From contig CP114561.1 in NCBI GenBank assembly GCA_028865235.1, positions 3,864,001 to 3,928,000 of the forward strand: a DNA stretch of 64,000 bases, in the 5' to 3' direction. Made by a program: the position numbers and the translations under genes. The notes under the pieces are model-generated. The model saw nothing but the letters and a program-made list of their open reading frames with translations. It had not been told where the DNA came from and made no database searches. This document shows, in pieces, positions 8,115-16,284 of the stretch (position 1 is its first letter; every line of letters begins with the position of its first letter). The DNA comes from Candidatus Manganitrophus sp. Lineage in GTDB: Bacteria; Nitrospirota; Nitrospiria; SBBL01; Manganitrophaceae.

Positions 8115-10355
8115 TCATTTCTTGATTCCCTTCCGAAGCGCCGCAAGCGAGAGGACCAGAATCAGCCCGATCATGTCGGCCGAATGGCCCGGTCTCGAAG
8201 CGGTTCCGGAGTTCGGCGAAACCATCGCGCAGCCGCCACCGCCCCCCGCGCCGTCGTCGTCCGCATTCGAGCTGCCCGCCGAAAACCCGAAAGGCATTGC
8301 AGAAGCATGCGCCGTGTGCTGATAGTTCCCGTTGTTATCGTAAGAGGAGGCAGAATAGTAGTAGGTCACGTTTTCCTGTAACCCTGCATGGAGGACGGTG
8401 ATGCTCTCATCGGTACGTCCCGAAAAGTCCCCGAGGATCTCGCCATCATCAAGATCATTGGGGAACCGATCGGTCCGGTAGACGATGCGGACCCCGACGA
8501 AATCGGAATCGGACGGATTGACCCAGCTTAATGTGACCACCTGGGTCCCCGGGACGGCGGTGAAGTTTTCGACGTCCGCCGGAGGGGTGGAATCGGTGAG
8601 CGGGTTTGTCGTGAAAGTATGATCAGCCGACACGGAGAGATTGCCCAGGGCATCGGCGCTTTTGACACGATAGTGATAGACCGTGTTCGATTGGAGGCCG
8701 GAAAGGATCCGGCTGTGGCTGTTCGACAGGGTGGCGTTGACCCCGGTGCTGTTTCCGTATCCCGCGGTCAGGCCATACTCCACCTCGCTGGTCGCAGGCT
8801 CATCGGTCCCCCAGTGGATCGTCACCCCTTCCGTGGTCATCTCCCGCGCATCGATCGCCGACAGAACCGGCCCGATCGTATCGGAAGAAGACGGGGCGGC
8901 CGTTGTAAACGAATTGTTCCCGGAGGTGGCGGTGTTTCCGGCGGCGTCCCGGCTGATGACCCGATAGTTGTAGGTGGTGGCCGGCTGGAGATTCGTCAAC
9001 GAAGCGCTGTGGTCGGCCAGAAGGGTCGTATTTAATGTGCTGAGAGAGCCGTACGCCGTGGTCGGCCCGTATTCCACTTGGGAGGTGGCCGCTTCATCGG
9101 TGCTCCAGGAAATGACAACTGAAGTGGAAGCAATGTTCCCCGCGGCGATACCGGAGAGAACCGGCGCCGTCGTATCGGGGGTGGCGGAGGTGGTGAAGGT
9201 TCTATTTCCGGAGACCGAGATGTTTCCGGCCCCATCTTGGCTGATGACCCGGTAGTTGTAGGTGGTGGCGGGGCTCAGGCTGGTAAGAGTTCGGCTGTGA
9301 CTGGTGACCGGCGTGGCGCCTAATGCGGAGGAAGAACCATACGATGTCGTCGTTCCATATTCGACTTGGGAGGTCGCCGTTTCATTGGTGCTCCAGGTGA
9401 TCACTGCGGAGGTCGATGCGATGTTGCTGGCGGCAATATTGGAAAGGGTCGGCGCGGTGGTGTCGGGGGGCGCGGCGGTGGTGAACGTTCGATCTCCCGA
9501 GGTGGCCAGATTCCCGGCGCCGTCCCGGCTGCGGACGCGATAATGATAAAGGGTGGCGGGGAGAAGGCCGGTGACCTGTTGGCTGTGGTTGGTGGTCAAG
9601 GTGGTATCGAGCGTCGTGGAGCTTCCGTATGAAGTGGTTGTCCCATATTGAATCTGGGTGTCGGAACTCTCATTGGTCGTCCAGCTGATTGTGGCCGCGG
9701 TGGTGGTGATATTCGAGGCGCCGATTCCGGAAATCGCCGGCGCGGTGGTGTCGGGCGCGGCGGAGGTGGTGAAGGTGCGGTCCCCCGAGGTGCCGGTGTT
9801 CCCGGCGGCATCTCTGCTGATGACCCGATAGTGATAGGTCGTTGAAGGGTTCAAGCCGCTTAACACACGGCTATGGCTGGTGACGAGCGTTGAGTTGAGC
9901 GCAGAGAGGGAGCCGTAAGCGGTCGTGGCGCCGTACTCCACCTGGGAAGTGGCCGTTTCGTTGGTGCTCCAGCTGATGGTTGCTCCGGCGCTGGTGATGC
10001 TGCCGGCCGCAATGGCGGAGAGGGTCGGAGCGGCGGTGTCGCCGAAGCTCTTGCTGACTTCATTAGAGTAGCCGCTTTCCGCCCCCAAGGTGTTGTATGC
10101 GCGGACGGCAAAATAATAGGTCTGACTGCTGCTTAACCCGTTTACAGTGAAAGACGTTTGATTGCCGACGTCCACGGGGGCGCCGTAGCTGCCGGAGGAG
10201 GTTCCATAGTAAACTTTATATCCACCGAGATCGTTTTCCGTGTTGGCGTCCCAGGAGAGGGAGGCGTCCGCAGCCATCGCAGGGGTTTTCCAATTCAGGA
10301 GAAGGATCATCCCGATGATCATCAGAGCGCTTCGCTTGATCAATGAGGTCTGCAT
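8115..10355 (-). CDS. Secreted protein with seven fibronectin type III domains and a Gly-rich/Cys C-terminal anchor signal
   Basis: 746 aa from ATG 10355, chosen because it follows GGAGGAAC at the right spacing and lies downstream of the riboswitch terminator; longer frames upstream run through the aptamer. A signal peptide (residues 1-30, ending AMAADA) is followed by one Fn3 domain (YKVYYGTSSGSYG), five near-identical Fn3 repeats each beginning with DTTAP or similar and carrying ATSQVEYG and YHYRVISRD, then a divergent seventh. The C-terminus has GGGGGCAM, a spacer, a hydrophobic helix IGLILVLSLAALRK and basic residues, resembling rhomboid/CAAX-protease sorting signals (MYXO-CTERM or JDVT-CTERM type). 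It is probably a surface adhesin or matrix protein controlled by c-di-GMP. Confidence 0.85.
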   Translation of the reverse strand: MQTSLIKRSALMIIGMILLLNWKTPAMAADASLSWDANTENDLGGYKVYYGTSSGSYGAPVDVGNQTSFTVNGLSSSQTYYFAVRAYNTLGAESGYSNEVSKSFGDTAAPTLSAIAAGSITSAGATISWSTNETATSQVEYGATTAYGSLSALNSTLVTSHSRVLSGLNPSTTYHYRVISRDAAGNTGTSGDRTFTTSAAPDTTAPAISGIGASNITTTAATISWTTNESSDTQIQYGTTTSYGSSTTLDTTLTTNHSQQVTGLLPATLYHYRVRSRDGAGNLATSGDRTFTTAAPPDTTAPTLSNIAASNIASTSAVITWSTNETATSQVEYGTTTSYGSSSALGATPVTSHSRTLTSLSPATTYNYRVISQDGAGNISVSGNRTFTTSATPDTTAPVLSGIAAGNIASTSVVISWSTDEAATSQVEYGPTTAYGSLSTLNTTLLADHSASLTNLQPATTYNYRVISRDAAGNTATSGNNSFTTAAPSSSDTIGPVLSAIDAREMTTEGVTIHWGTDEPATSEVEYGLTAGYGNSTGVNATLSNSHSRILSGLQSNTVYHYRVKSADALGNLSVSADHTFTTNPLTDSTPPADVENFTAVPGTQVVTLSWVNPSDSDFVGVRIVYRTDRFPNDLDDGEILGDFSGRTDESITVLHAGLQENVTYYYSASSYDNNGNYQHTAHASAMPFGFSAGSSNADDDGAGGGGGCAMVSPNSGTASRPGHSADMIGLILVLSLAALRKGIKK

Positions 10356-10395
10356 GCTGTTCCTCCATGCATCAATAAAAGTGTTTGGTCTGTGT

Positions 10396-10424
10396 AAAAA
10401 AAAGCCCATTCCTCGGAATGGGCT
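10396..10424 (-). terminator. Intrinsic terminator, expression platform of riboswitch 2
   Basis: Minus strand: a perfect 10-bp stem AGCCCATTCC/GGAATGGGCT (10424-10403) with a 2-nt loop, followed by a run of eight T. It lies between the aptamer and the ribosome-binding site of the Fn3 protein, so ligand binding probably decides read-through. Confidence 0.85.
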
Positions 10425-10435
10425 TGTGCCTAAAG

Positions 10436-10545
10436 ATGCGCCGGCATCGTCATGGCAACCAGACGAACCGTGGGAAGTGGATCCCCTACTCATCGGTCTC
10501 TTGGCTTTGCGTCCTACCCTCTCGGATAGTTTGCCCTTTTCACGA
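10436..10545 (-). ncRNA. Class I cyclic-di-GMP riboswitch (GEMM-I) aptamer 2
   Basis: The minus strand reads GGGCAAACTA, a GAGA tetraloop, then GGGTAGGACGCAAAGCC and, further on, CTGGTTGCC. These are close to the GEMM-I consensus, with a canonical GGACGCAAAGCC strand. The paired bases around the GNRA loop (CTATCC/GGGTAG) form a good stem. The G before CAAAC suggests c-di-GMP rather than cGAMP. It precedes the Fn3 protein gene. Confidence 0.9.
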
Positions 10546-10559
10546 GTTGCTATCGTATG

Positions 10560-10579
10560 TTGCGTATCGGTATACGCAA
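10560..10579. promoter_or_regulatory. Perfect palindrome, candidate operator
   Basis: TTGCGTAT-CGGT-ATACGCAA is a perfect inverted repeat with 8-bp arms. It directly adjoins the riboswitch 2 leader and overlaps the putative -12 region on the minus strand. It could bind a dimeric regulator or act in the RNA as a 5' hairpin. Confidence 0.45.
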
Positions 10580-10590
10580 GCGACATGCCT
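10576..10590 (-). promoter_or_regulatory. Candidate sigma-54 -24/-12 promoter for the Fn3 gene
   Basis: The minus strand reads aGGCATG-TCGC-TTGCg. The GG and GC dinucleotides have the correct sigma-54 spacing, and only the outermost bases depart from TGGCAYR-N4-TTGCW. It has the same layout as the stronger site at 14562-14577. Direct repeats lie upstream, as expected for enhancer-binding sites. A sigma-70 reading (TTGCGT, 16 nt, TACGAT) is also possible. Confidence 0.45.
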
Positions 10591-10616
10591 GTGAAACACG
10601 AATGGAGAAAAGAATG

Positions 10617-10702
10617 GATTCTATCCAACGATTATGGAAGGAGTTCTCAAGGGTCGAATCAGGAGGATAGATTCTATCCAATGATTATGGAAGGAGTTCT
10701 CA
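10617..10702. repeat. Two 33-bp direct repeats in the divergent promoter region
   Basis: Copies at 10617-10649 and 10670-10702 start with GATTCTATCCAA and end with GGAAGGAGTTCTCA, with one base different (C/T at position 13). The period is 53 bp, about five helical turns, so both copies face the same side of DNA. They lie between the riboswitch 2 promoter and prsK, so they could be upstream activator sites for either gene. Confidence 0.7.
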
Positions 10703-10863
10703 GGTCCATAGGAGGGTGTTCGGTCCGGGAAACGGCATTTTTATGGCTGGAACCTCTTTTTGTCTCTCCGATGTGAAGCCAATTACCCAGGGACCCCCCC
10801 CCGATTGAGGGGATTGTGCCGCGCCCGAGTTTCTACTAAAATACTCTGATTTCCAAAAAATAG

Positions 10864-12996
10864 GTGATGATGATCTTTCCCTCTTTTATCCCGTTATTGA
10901 ATGCCCTTCTCTGCATCGGGCTGGCGCTGTTCATCTTCCTTGAGGACAGGCGGTCCTTTGTCCACCGGGTATTTTCTTTCGGGATGATCGCCCTGGCCTT
11001 TAAAGAGTTTTTCGTCGGAATGGCGATGGGAACCCCCCTTCCCTCGGAAAGGGTCGATTGGGGGGCCTGGGGGCTGACAGCGGCCAGTATGCTTCCCGGA
11101 AGCTGGTTTTTGTTCAGCCTCAGTTTCGGTCGTTCGAATTACAAAGAGCTGGTGGCAAAGTGGAAGTGGTTTATCCTCTTCTCTCTGACCTTCCCGCTTT
11201 CCATGACGGTGTTGTTTAGGGAATCCCTCTTAGTGTCCGCTTTTCCGGAGGAAGGGGGCGCTCCCATCGTCCGGCTTGGATGGTCCGGTTATACCTTTTA
11301 CCTTTTCTATCTTTTGGCTTCCGTAGTAATACTGATGAATCTGGAGGGGACTCTCCGGGCTTCCACGGGGAATAAGCGGTGGCAGGTCAAATTTATGCTC
11401 CTGGGGATCGGGGGGCTCTTTGCCGTTCAAGTTTATACGGTCAGTCATACCCTTCTCTTTTCATTAATTAATTCGGGGATGGAATCGATCAATTCTTTTG
11501 CAGTTTTGGTGGCGAATATCCTGATTATCCTCTCACTCCTGCGTAATCGCTTCCTCAATGTCGATATTTATTTCTCACGCACATTGCTTTACAACTCGAT
11601 TACCATCGTGGTGGTCGGGGCCTATCTTCTGACGGTCGGTATCCTTGCGAAGGCGATCGCTTATTTTGGGGGGAACCAGGCCATTCCCCTGGGCACCTTT
11701 TTCGTTTTTGTTTCGCTCCTTGCCCTAACGGCCATCCTTCTTTCCGATCAGTTGCGGCAAGAGCTAAAGCGATTTATCAGCCGGAACTTCTATCAGCCGC
11801 GTTACGATTATCGCAAGGAGTGGACGGCATTTACCCAACAGACCACTTCGTTGATGAATGTAAACGATCTCTGCTCCGCAGTATCAAAGATGGTTTCGGA
11901 AGCGTTCGGCGCCCCCTCCGTAACGATCTGGTTGGTCGATGAGGGTTCCAACCTGATTTATTTCGGGGGGTCTACTGTGTTTTCCGATGCCCGGATCCTG
12001 GATTTGAAGAATAAGGGTAAAATATGGGATGAGCTTCTCTCATTTATCAACACCCACCCGGCGCCGTTTGATTTGGATTCAACCAAAGATGAAAAATTGA
12101 GGAGGTTGAAAGAAGCGGAGGGAAGTTATTTTGAAAAGGCCCGAGTCAGCTATTGCGTTCCGCTCATTTCCAACCGAAAACTTCTGGGGATAATGACCCT
12201 GAATCATCGTGTAACCAAGGAGCGGTTTTCGGTGGAAGATGCCGATTTATTGAAAACCATCGCCGATCAGGCGGCGGGGAGTCTCCTGAATGTGAAGCTG
12301 ACGGAGCAACTTTTAAAAGCAAAAGAAATGGAAGCGTTTCAGAGCCTCTCGGCCTTTTTCATCCATGACTTAAAAAATTTGGCATCGATGCTTTCGCTCA
12401 CGATGCGGAATCTGCCGGCCCACTTTGATAATCCCGAATTTAGGAGTGATGCGCTGCGGGTGATCTCCCAGAGCGTCTCCAAAATGAACGACATGTGCAG
12501 CCGTCTCTCCCTTTTGACGAAAAAAATGGAGCTGCAGTGTGTTGAAGTCGATCTGAATGAATTGGTCGCCTCCACCCTGGGAGGGATGAATGGATCGGTC
12601 AAATCGACGGTGGAGAAAAACCTTCAGGCGTTGCCGAAGTGCATGATCGATCCCGACCAGGTCCAGAAGGTGATCGTAAATCTTATCCTCAATGCAAACG
12701 AAGCGGCCGACCAAAAGGGGGTTATCCGGATCGAGACCGACCGGACGGAAGAGTGTGTTGTTTTCTCCGTCAGCGACAACGGTTGCGGCATCTCAAAACA
12801 ATTTATTGAGCGCTCTCTTTTCCAGCCGTTTCAAACCACAAAGAGTCAGGGGCTCGGGATCGGTCTGTTTCATACGAAGAAAATTGTGGAAGCGCATCAC
12901 GGTAAAATCGAAGTGGAGAGCGAGGAGGGGGTCGGGACCACTTTTCGGGTGATCCTGCCGATCCGTAGCGTCAATGGGACAGAACACAAAATATAA
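10864..12996 (+). CDS. prsK: PrsK, PEP-CTERM system membrane histidine kinase
   Basis: 710 aa from GTG 10864 (ATG 10867 and 10870 are alternatives). The N-terminal third has about eight hydrophobic segments, followed by a GAF-like domain (about 320-470), then the dimerisation/H-box FFIHDLKN with His501. The ATPase domain shows NLILNANEAA (N box), VSDNGCGI (G1) and QGLGIGLF (G2). This layout matches the PrsK family that pairs with PrsR to control PEP-CTERM protein genes. prsR overlaps its 3' end by 23 nt, and a PEP-CTERM gene follows. It probably senses a membrane or envelope signal and phosphorylates PrsR. Confidence 0.9.
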   Translation: MMMIFPSFIPLLNALLCIGLALFIFLEDRRSFVHRVFSFGMIALAFKEFFVGMAMGTPLPSERVDWGAWGLTAASMLPGSWFLFSLSFGRSNYKELVAKWKWFILFSLTFPLSMTVLFRESLLVSAFPEEGGAPIVRLGWSGYTFYLFYLLASVVILMNLEGTLRASTGNKRWQVKFMLLGIGGLFAVQVYTVSHTLLFSLINSGMESINSFAVLVANILIILSLLRNRFLNVDIYFSRTLLYNSITIVVVGAYLLTVGILAKAIAYFGGNQAIPLGTFFVFVSLLALTAILLSDQLRQELKRFISRNFYQPRYDYRKEWTAFTQQTTSLMNVNDLCSAVSKMVSEAFGAPSVTIWLVDEGSNLIYFGGSTVFSDARILDLKNKGKIWDELLSFINTHPAPFDLDSTKDEKLRRLKEAEGSYFEKARVSYCVPLISNRKLLGIMTLNHRVTKERFSVEDADLLKTIADQAAGSLLNVKLTEQLLKAKEMEAFQSLSAFFIHDLKNLASMLSLTMRNLPAHFDNPEFRSDALRVISQSVSKMNDMCSRLSLLTKKMELQCVEVDLNELVASTLGGMNGSVKSTVEKNLQALPKCMIDPDQVQKVIVNLILNANEAADQKGVIRIETDRTEECVVFSVSDNGCGISKQFIERSLFQPFQTTKSQGLGIGLFHTKKIVEAHHGKIEVESEEGVGTTFRVILPIRSVNGTEHKI

Positions 12997-14332
12997 AATC
13001 CTCATCGTCGATGATGATGAGACGATCCGCCAGCAGATGAAATGGGCTCTGGCCGACGAGTACGAGATCTTCTTGGCCGAAAACCGAAGGGGCGCGATCG
13101 ATCTTTTCCGGCGGGAGCTCCCTCCGGTGGTGACCCTCGACCTCGGTCTTGCTCCTCATCCCCGAGAGGCGACGGAGGGGTTGCTGGCCCTCTCCGAAAT
13201 GCTGGAGATCGACCCCCGGGTCAAAATTATCATCGTCAGCGGCAACTCTGACCGGGCGAATGCCCTCAAGGCGATCGAGCAAGGGGCCTATGATTTCTTC
13301 ACCAAGCCGATCGATCTCGACGAGATCCGGGTAACCCTCCGGCGGGCGATTCACCTTTTTCAGTTGGAGGAGGAGAATCGCCAATTAAAGAAGCGTCCCA
13401 CACTCGAGGGAGGGATGATCGGCACCAGCCGGGTGATGGAAGGGCTCTACGCGACGATCCGCAAAGTTTCAACGACCGATATCCCCGTTCTGATTACCGG
13501 CGAGAGCGGCACCGGGAAAGAGCTGGTCGCTCAATCGATCCATCAGCATAGCGCCCGGAAGGACGGTCCTTTTATCGCGATCAATTGCGGCGCGATTCCG
13601 GAGAACCTCTTGGAAAGCGAGCTCTTCGGCCATGAAAAGGGGGCGTTCACGGGGGCGCACGCGCAGCGGAAGGGCCGGATCGAATATGCGGCGGGAGGGA
13701 CCCTTTTTCTGGACGAAATCGGAGAGCTTGGATTGGGCCTTCAGGTGAAGCTGCTCCGTTTTCTTCAGGAGAAGACGATTGAGCGGGTTGGCGGAAGGGA
13801 GAGTCTTCATATCGACGCGAGGGTGATTGCCGCGACAAATCGTGATCTGAAGGAGAGGATGGCGAGCGGCGTTTTTCGAGAAGACCTTTTTTATCGGTTA
13901 GGGGTCGTTTCTATTTCGGTTCCCCCCTTACGTGAGCGAAACGGGGATCTTCTCGTTCTCACCCGCGTCTTCATCGCCCGTTTTTCGGAAGAAACCGGAA
14001 AGAAGGTGAAGGGGTTAACCCCTGCGGCCGTTGAGGCGCTCACGGCCCATTCCTGGCCCGGGAACGTCCGTGAACTGGAAAACAAGGTCAGGAGGGGGGT
14101 TGTAATGACCGACGGGGTTCATTTAACCCCGGAAGACCTGGAATTGGCCGTACCGAATGAAGCCGCGCCCCTTCCCAGGCTCAAGGTGGCAAGAGAAAAG
14201 CTGGAGCGGGAGTTAGTCGAGCAGGCATTGGCGCGTCTGGGGGGAAATGTCACCCAGGCGGCATCCGTCCTTGGAATTTCACGGCAGGCCCTCCACGATA
14301 TTCTTTCAAAGCACAAAATCGATCGAACGTAA
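12974..14332 (+). CDS. prsR: PrsR, PEP-CTERM sigma-54-dependent response regulator
   Basis: 452 aa, NtrC-type. The receiver domain (1-125) has the phosphoacceptor Asp56 in TLDLGLAP and the late Lys in FFTKPID. The AAA+ domain has Walker A GESGTGKE, the sigma-54 contact loop GAFTGA near residues 223-228 and Walker [11 protein letters not shown]. The C-terminal Fis-type helix-turn-helix is [16 protein letters not shown]. It overlaps prsK by 23 nt. The family activates sigma-54 promoters of PEP-CTERM genes; the paralogous pair just downstream, with a strong -24/-12 site and upstream repeats, is the obvious target. Confidence 0.92.
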   Translation: MGQNTKYKILIVDDDETIRQQMKWALADEYEIFLAENRRGAIDLFRRELPPVVTLDLGLAPHPREATEGLLALSEMLEIDPRVKIIIVSGNSDRANALKAIEQGAYDFFTKPIDLDEIRVTLRRAIHLFQLEEENRQLKKRPTLEGGMIGTSRVMEGLYATIRKVSTTDIPVLITGESGTGKELVAQSIHQHSARKDGPFIAINCGAIPENLLESELFGHEKGAFTGAHAQRKGRIEYAAGGTLFLDEIGELGLGLQVKLLRFLQEKTIERVGGRESLHIDARVIAATNRDLKERMASGVFREDLFYRLGVVSISVPPLRERNGDLLVLTRVFIARFSEETGKKVKGLTPAAVEALTAHSWPGNVRELENKVRRGVVMTDGVHLTPEDLELAVPNEAAPLPRLKVAREKLERELVEQALARLGGNVTQAASVLGISRQALHDILSKHKIDRT

Positions 14333-14343
14333 GACCGCCGACA

Positions 14344-14488
14344 GAAAAGTTGACACCTCTCCCTCCCCCTTATTTATCCGATGTAACTGATTTCTAAAGA
14401 GATTCTTATAAAGTCCCTTTCTAAATCGATTCCTAAAAGACGGAAAAGTTGACACTCTCACTTCCGGGATTAAAATGCTTCGGAAGTG
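14344..14488 (+). promoter_or_regulatory. Candidate PrsR-binding upstream activator region
   Basis: A 13-bp direct repeat GAAAAGTTGACAC occurs at 14344-14356 and 14443-14455 (99 bp apart, each followed by CTCTC or TCTC). An inverted repeat CACTTCCG/CGGAAGTG (14459-14466 and 14481-14488) abuts the second copy. The sites lie 75-220 bp upstream of the sigma-54 promoter, the usual enhancer distance. Assignment to PrsR is an inference. Confidence 0.6.
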
Positions 14489-14561
14489 TTCGAGGCGAAG
14501 AGATTAAATTATATTTTAAAAATCAATGTCTTAGATGTAATGTTTTTTCCATGTTGCTGTG

Positions 14562-14577
14562 TGGCATGTGCTTTGCT
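14562..14577 (+). promoter_or_regulatory. Sigma-54 promoter of the PEP-CTERM gene pair
   Basis: TGGCATG-TGCT-TTGCT matches the -24/-12 consensus TGGCAYR-N4-TTGCW at every defined position. It lies 54 nt before the first PEP-CTERM start codon and directly downstream of the sigma-54 activator gene prsR and its presumed binding sites. Confidence 0.85.
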
Positions 14578-14631
14578 CTTAGAGTCCCCGAGTTTAGATA
14601 AACAAACAATCCAACTAGGCAAGGAATCGAA

Positions 14632-15348
14632 ATGATGAATCTAAAGCGGAAATTCCGGACAGCGATCTTGAGTGCGCTCTTGCTCTCTTCGCTCACATTG
14701 CTCTTCAGCTCCCCTGCGTTGGCGGTTCCCATCGTGTTTAACTTGGGATACGGCGGGACGGTCTCTTACGCGGGCGGGAACAGCGCGTTTACAACAACGA
14801 ACGGGGCGGTGACCTCGGTCGGAAATGGTTCGACGACCCTCGCCATTGCAGGCGGGGATCTTGACTTCGCCACCGGAAACCTTATCGGCGGCGGTGCGAC
14901 GGCGACCGGGTTTGAGAATGTCTATGGAGCGGGCGGATCGGTGACGATCTACGGAGATGTCGGGTCGGGCTCGGTTCTGCTCATGCAGGCAGACTTCGCC
15001 GATACCTCCACATTCGCTTGCTGCTCGGGGAGCTCGCCGGTTCTGGTCTCTTCTTTCAGCGGCCTTCTCGATATCGCCTACGTCGATCCGACGCTGGCTG
15101 CGGCGCTGAACTTTAATAACCCCCCGGTCGGCGGATCGATTGCCCAGGTCGAGATCTTCTTCGGCGCTTCGCCCACGACTTCCGGAACGGCCTTCTCAGG
15201 AACGCAGGGTGGGGGAGCCGTGGCGGTCACCGATACGGCGGTGGTTCCCGAACCGACGACCCTTTTGTTGCTCGGTTTCGGCATGATCGCGATCGGGATT
15301 TGGGGTCGCAGGCTCAAGGGAAATCTGGTCCAGGTGAAGACAAAGTAA
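14632..15348 (+). CDS. PEP-CTERM protein, copy 1
   Basis: 238 aa with an AAGGAA ribosome-binding site. A signal peptide (to about residue 32, ending SPALAVP) is followed by a Gly/Thr/Ser-rich beta-type domain with a CCSGSS motif. The sorting signal VVPEPTTLLLLGFGMIAIGIWGRRLKG carries the PEP motif, a transmembrane segment and a basic tail, recognised by exosortase (XrtA). After cleavage the protein is expected to be released or anchored with the exopolysaccharide at the cell surface. It is first in a probable two-gene transcript from the sigma-54 promoter at 14562. Its function in the matrix is unknown. Confidence 0.9.
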   Translation: MMNLKRKFRTAILSALLLSSLTLLFSSPALAVPIVFNLGYGGTVSYAGGNSAFTTTNGAVTSVGNGSTTLAIAGGDLDFATGNLIGGGATATGFENVYGAGGSVTIYGDVGSGSVLLMQADFADTSTFACCSGSSPVLVSSFSGLLDIAYVDPTLAAALNFNNPPVGGSIAQVEIFFGASPTTSGTAFSGTQGGGAVAVTDTAVVPEPTTLLLLGFGMIAIGIWGRRLKGNLVQVKTK

Positions 15349-15419
15349 GTCCGGACCCACGGTAAGAACAAATAGTAAAGAAACAAAAACAGATGGAACA
15401 AAACAGAGGAATCTTAAAT

Positions 15420-16109
15420 ATGAAGGATTTCAGAACAATGAAGAAAGCGGCCGTGATCGTGGCTTTGTTCACCCTCTTCGTCGGGTTCTCCAGTCTCCCC
15501 GCGTTGGCGGTCCCGATCGTCTTTAACTTGGGTTTTGGCGGGACGGTCTCTTATGGGGGGTGGAGATAGCGCGTTTACGACGACAAACGGGGCGGTGACC
15601 TCGGTCGGAAATGGATCGACGACCCTTTCTATCGCGGGCGGAGATCTCGACTTCGCCACCGGCAACTACATCGGCGGTGGATCGACGGGGAGCGGCTTTC
15701 AGAATGTCTATGCGGCGGGCGGATCTGTCAGCATCACCGGAAACATCGGTTCCGGCTCGGTTCTTCTGATGCAGGGGGACTTCGCAAATAACTCGACATT
15801 CAACTGCTGCACCGGCTCTTCACCCGTGTACGCCTCGTCATTCGGCGGTCTTCTTGACATTTCTTATCTTGATGCCGACCTGGCTGCCGCGCTTGGCTTC
15901 AATCTTCCGGCCTCCGGCGGATCGCTTGCCCAGGTGGAGATCTTCTTCGGAACCTCTCCTACAGCCAGCGGGGTTGCTTTCTCCGGAACACAGGGGGAGG
16001 AGCGCTCAGCGTTTCGGAAGTGCCGGAGCCGGGCAGTCTCTTGCTTCTCGGATCTGGTTTGGCCGGTTTCGCAATCTGGGGCCGTAAGAAGCTGGCGATC
16101 AAGCGATAA
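15420..16109 (+). CDS. PEP-CTERM protein, copy 2 (two compensating frameshifts)
   Basis: A paralogue of the preceding gene, 71 nt downstream with no promoter of its own. The frame opens at ATG 15420 with a signal peptide and GFGGTVSY. It is broken by one extra G in a G6 run near 15555, continues as GGDSAFTTTNGAVTSVGNGS, then is broken again by one missing G near 16003, after which the sorting signal VPEPGSLLLLGSGLAGFAIWGRKKL is read to TAA 16109. With both corrections the gene is 690 nt (229 aa). The two shifts cancel, and other genes here show the same defect, so error is likelier than decay. Slipped-strand variation is an alternative. Confidence 0.8.
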
Positions 16110-16136
16110 TATTTTTTAGTAAAGATTTTCGTAAAT

Positions 16137-16182
16137 GAAAGAGGGCCGGGTAACCGTCGGGTTATCCGGCCCTCTCCGTTTA
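16137..16182 (+). terminator. Intrinsic terminator after the PEP-CTERM pair
   Basis: GAGGGCCGGGTAACC and GGTTATCCGGCCCTC form a 15-bp stem (one G-T pair) with a GTCG loop, flanked by an A-rich left side and a short T-containing right side (CCGTTT). It closes the PEP-CTERM transcript. Confidence 0.7.
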
Positions 16183-16284
16183 GAAAGTGAATGAACCGAG
16201 ATGCGACCGGAAGCGGTTTGCCCTCCCTGATTTCAAATAACGGTTCTTGCATCTTCCCCCCTTTATCTTGTAGGCTAGCGTTCC

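Noticed and set aside
8619-9845. Several plus-strand frames across the Fn3 gene
   Set aside because: They repeat in step with the Fn3 domain period and are shadows of the internal repeats.
8880-10030. Possible CRISPR-like or satellite array
   Set aside because: The periodic similarity (about 270 nt) is explained by five Fn3 domains in one reading frame; units are far too long and carry no spacers.
10786-10800. C9 run before prsK as a phase-variable tract
   Set aside because: It is intergenic and far from any promoter element I can place; given the homopolymer errors elsewhere its length is unreliable.
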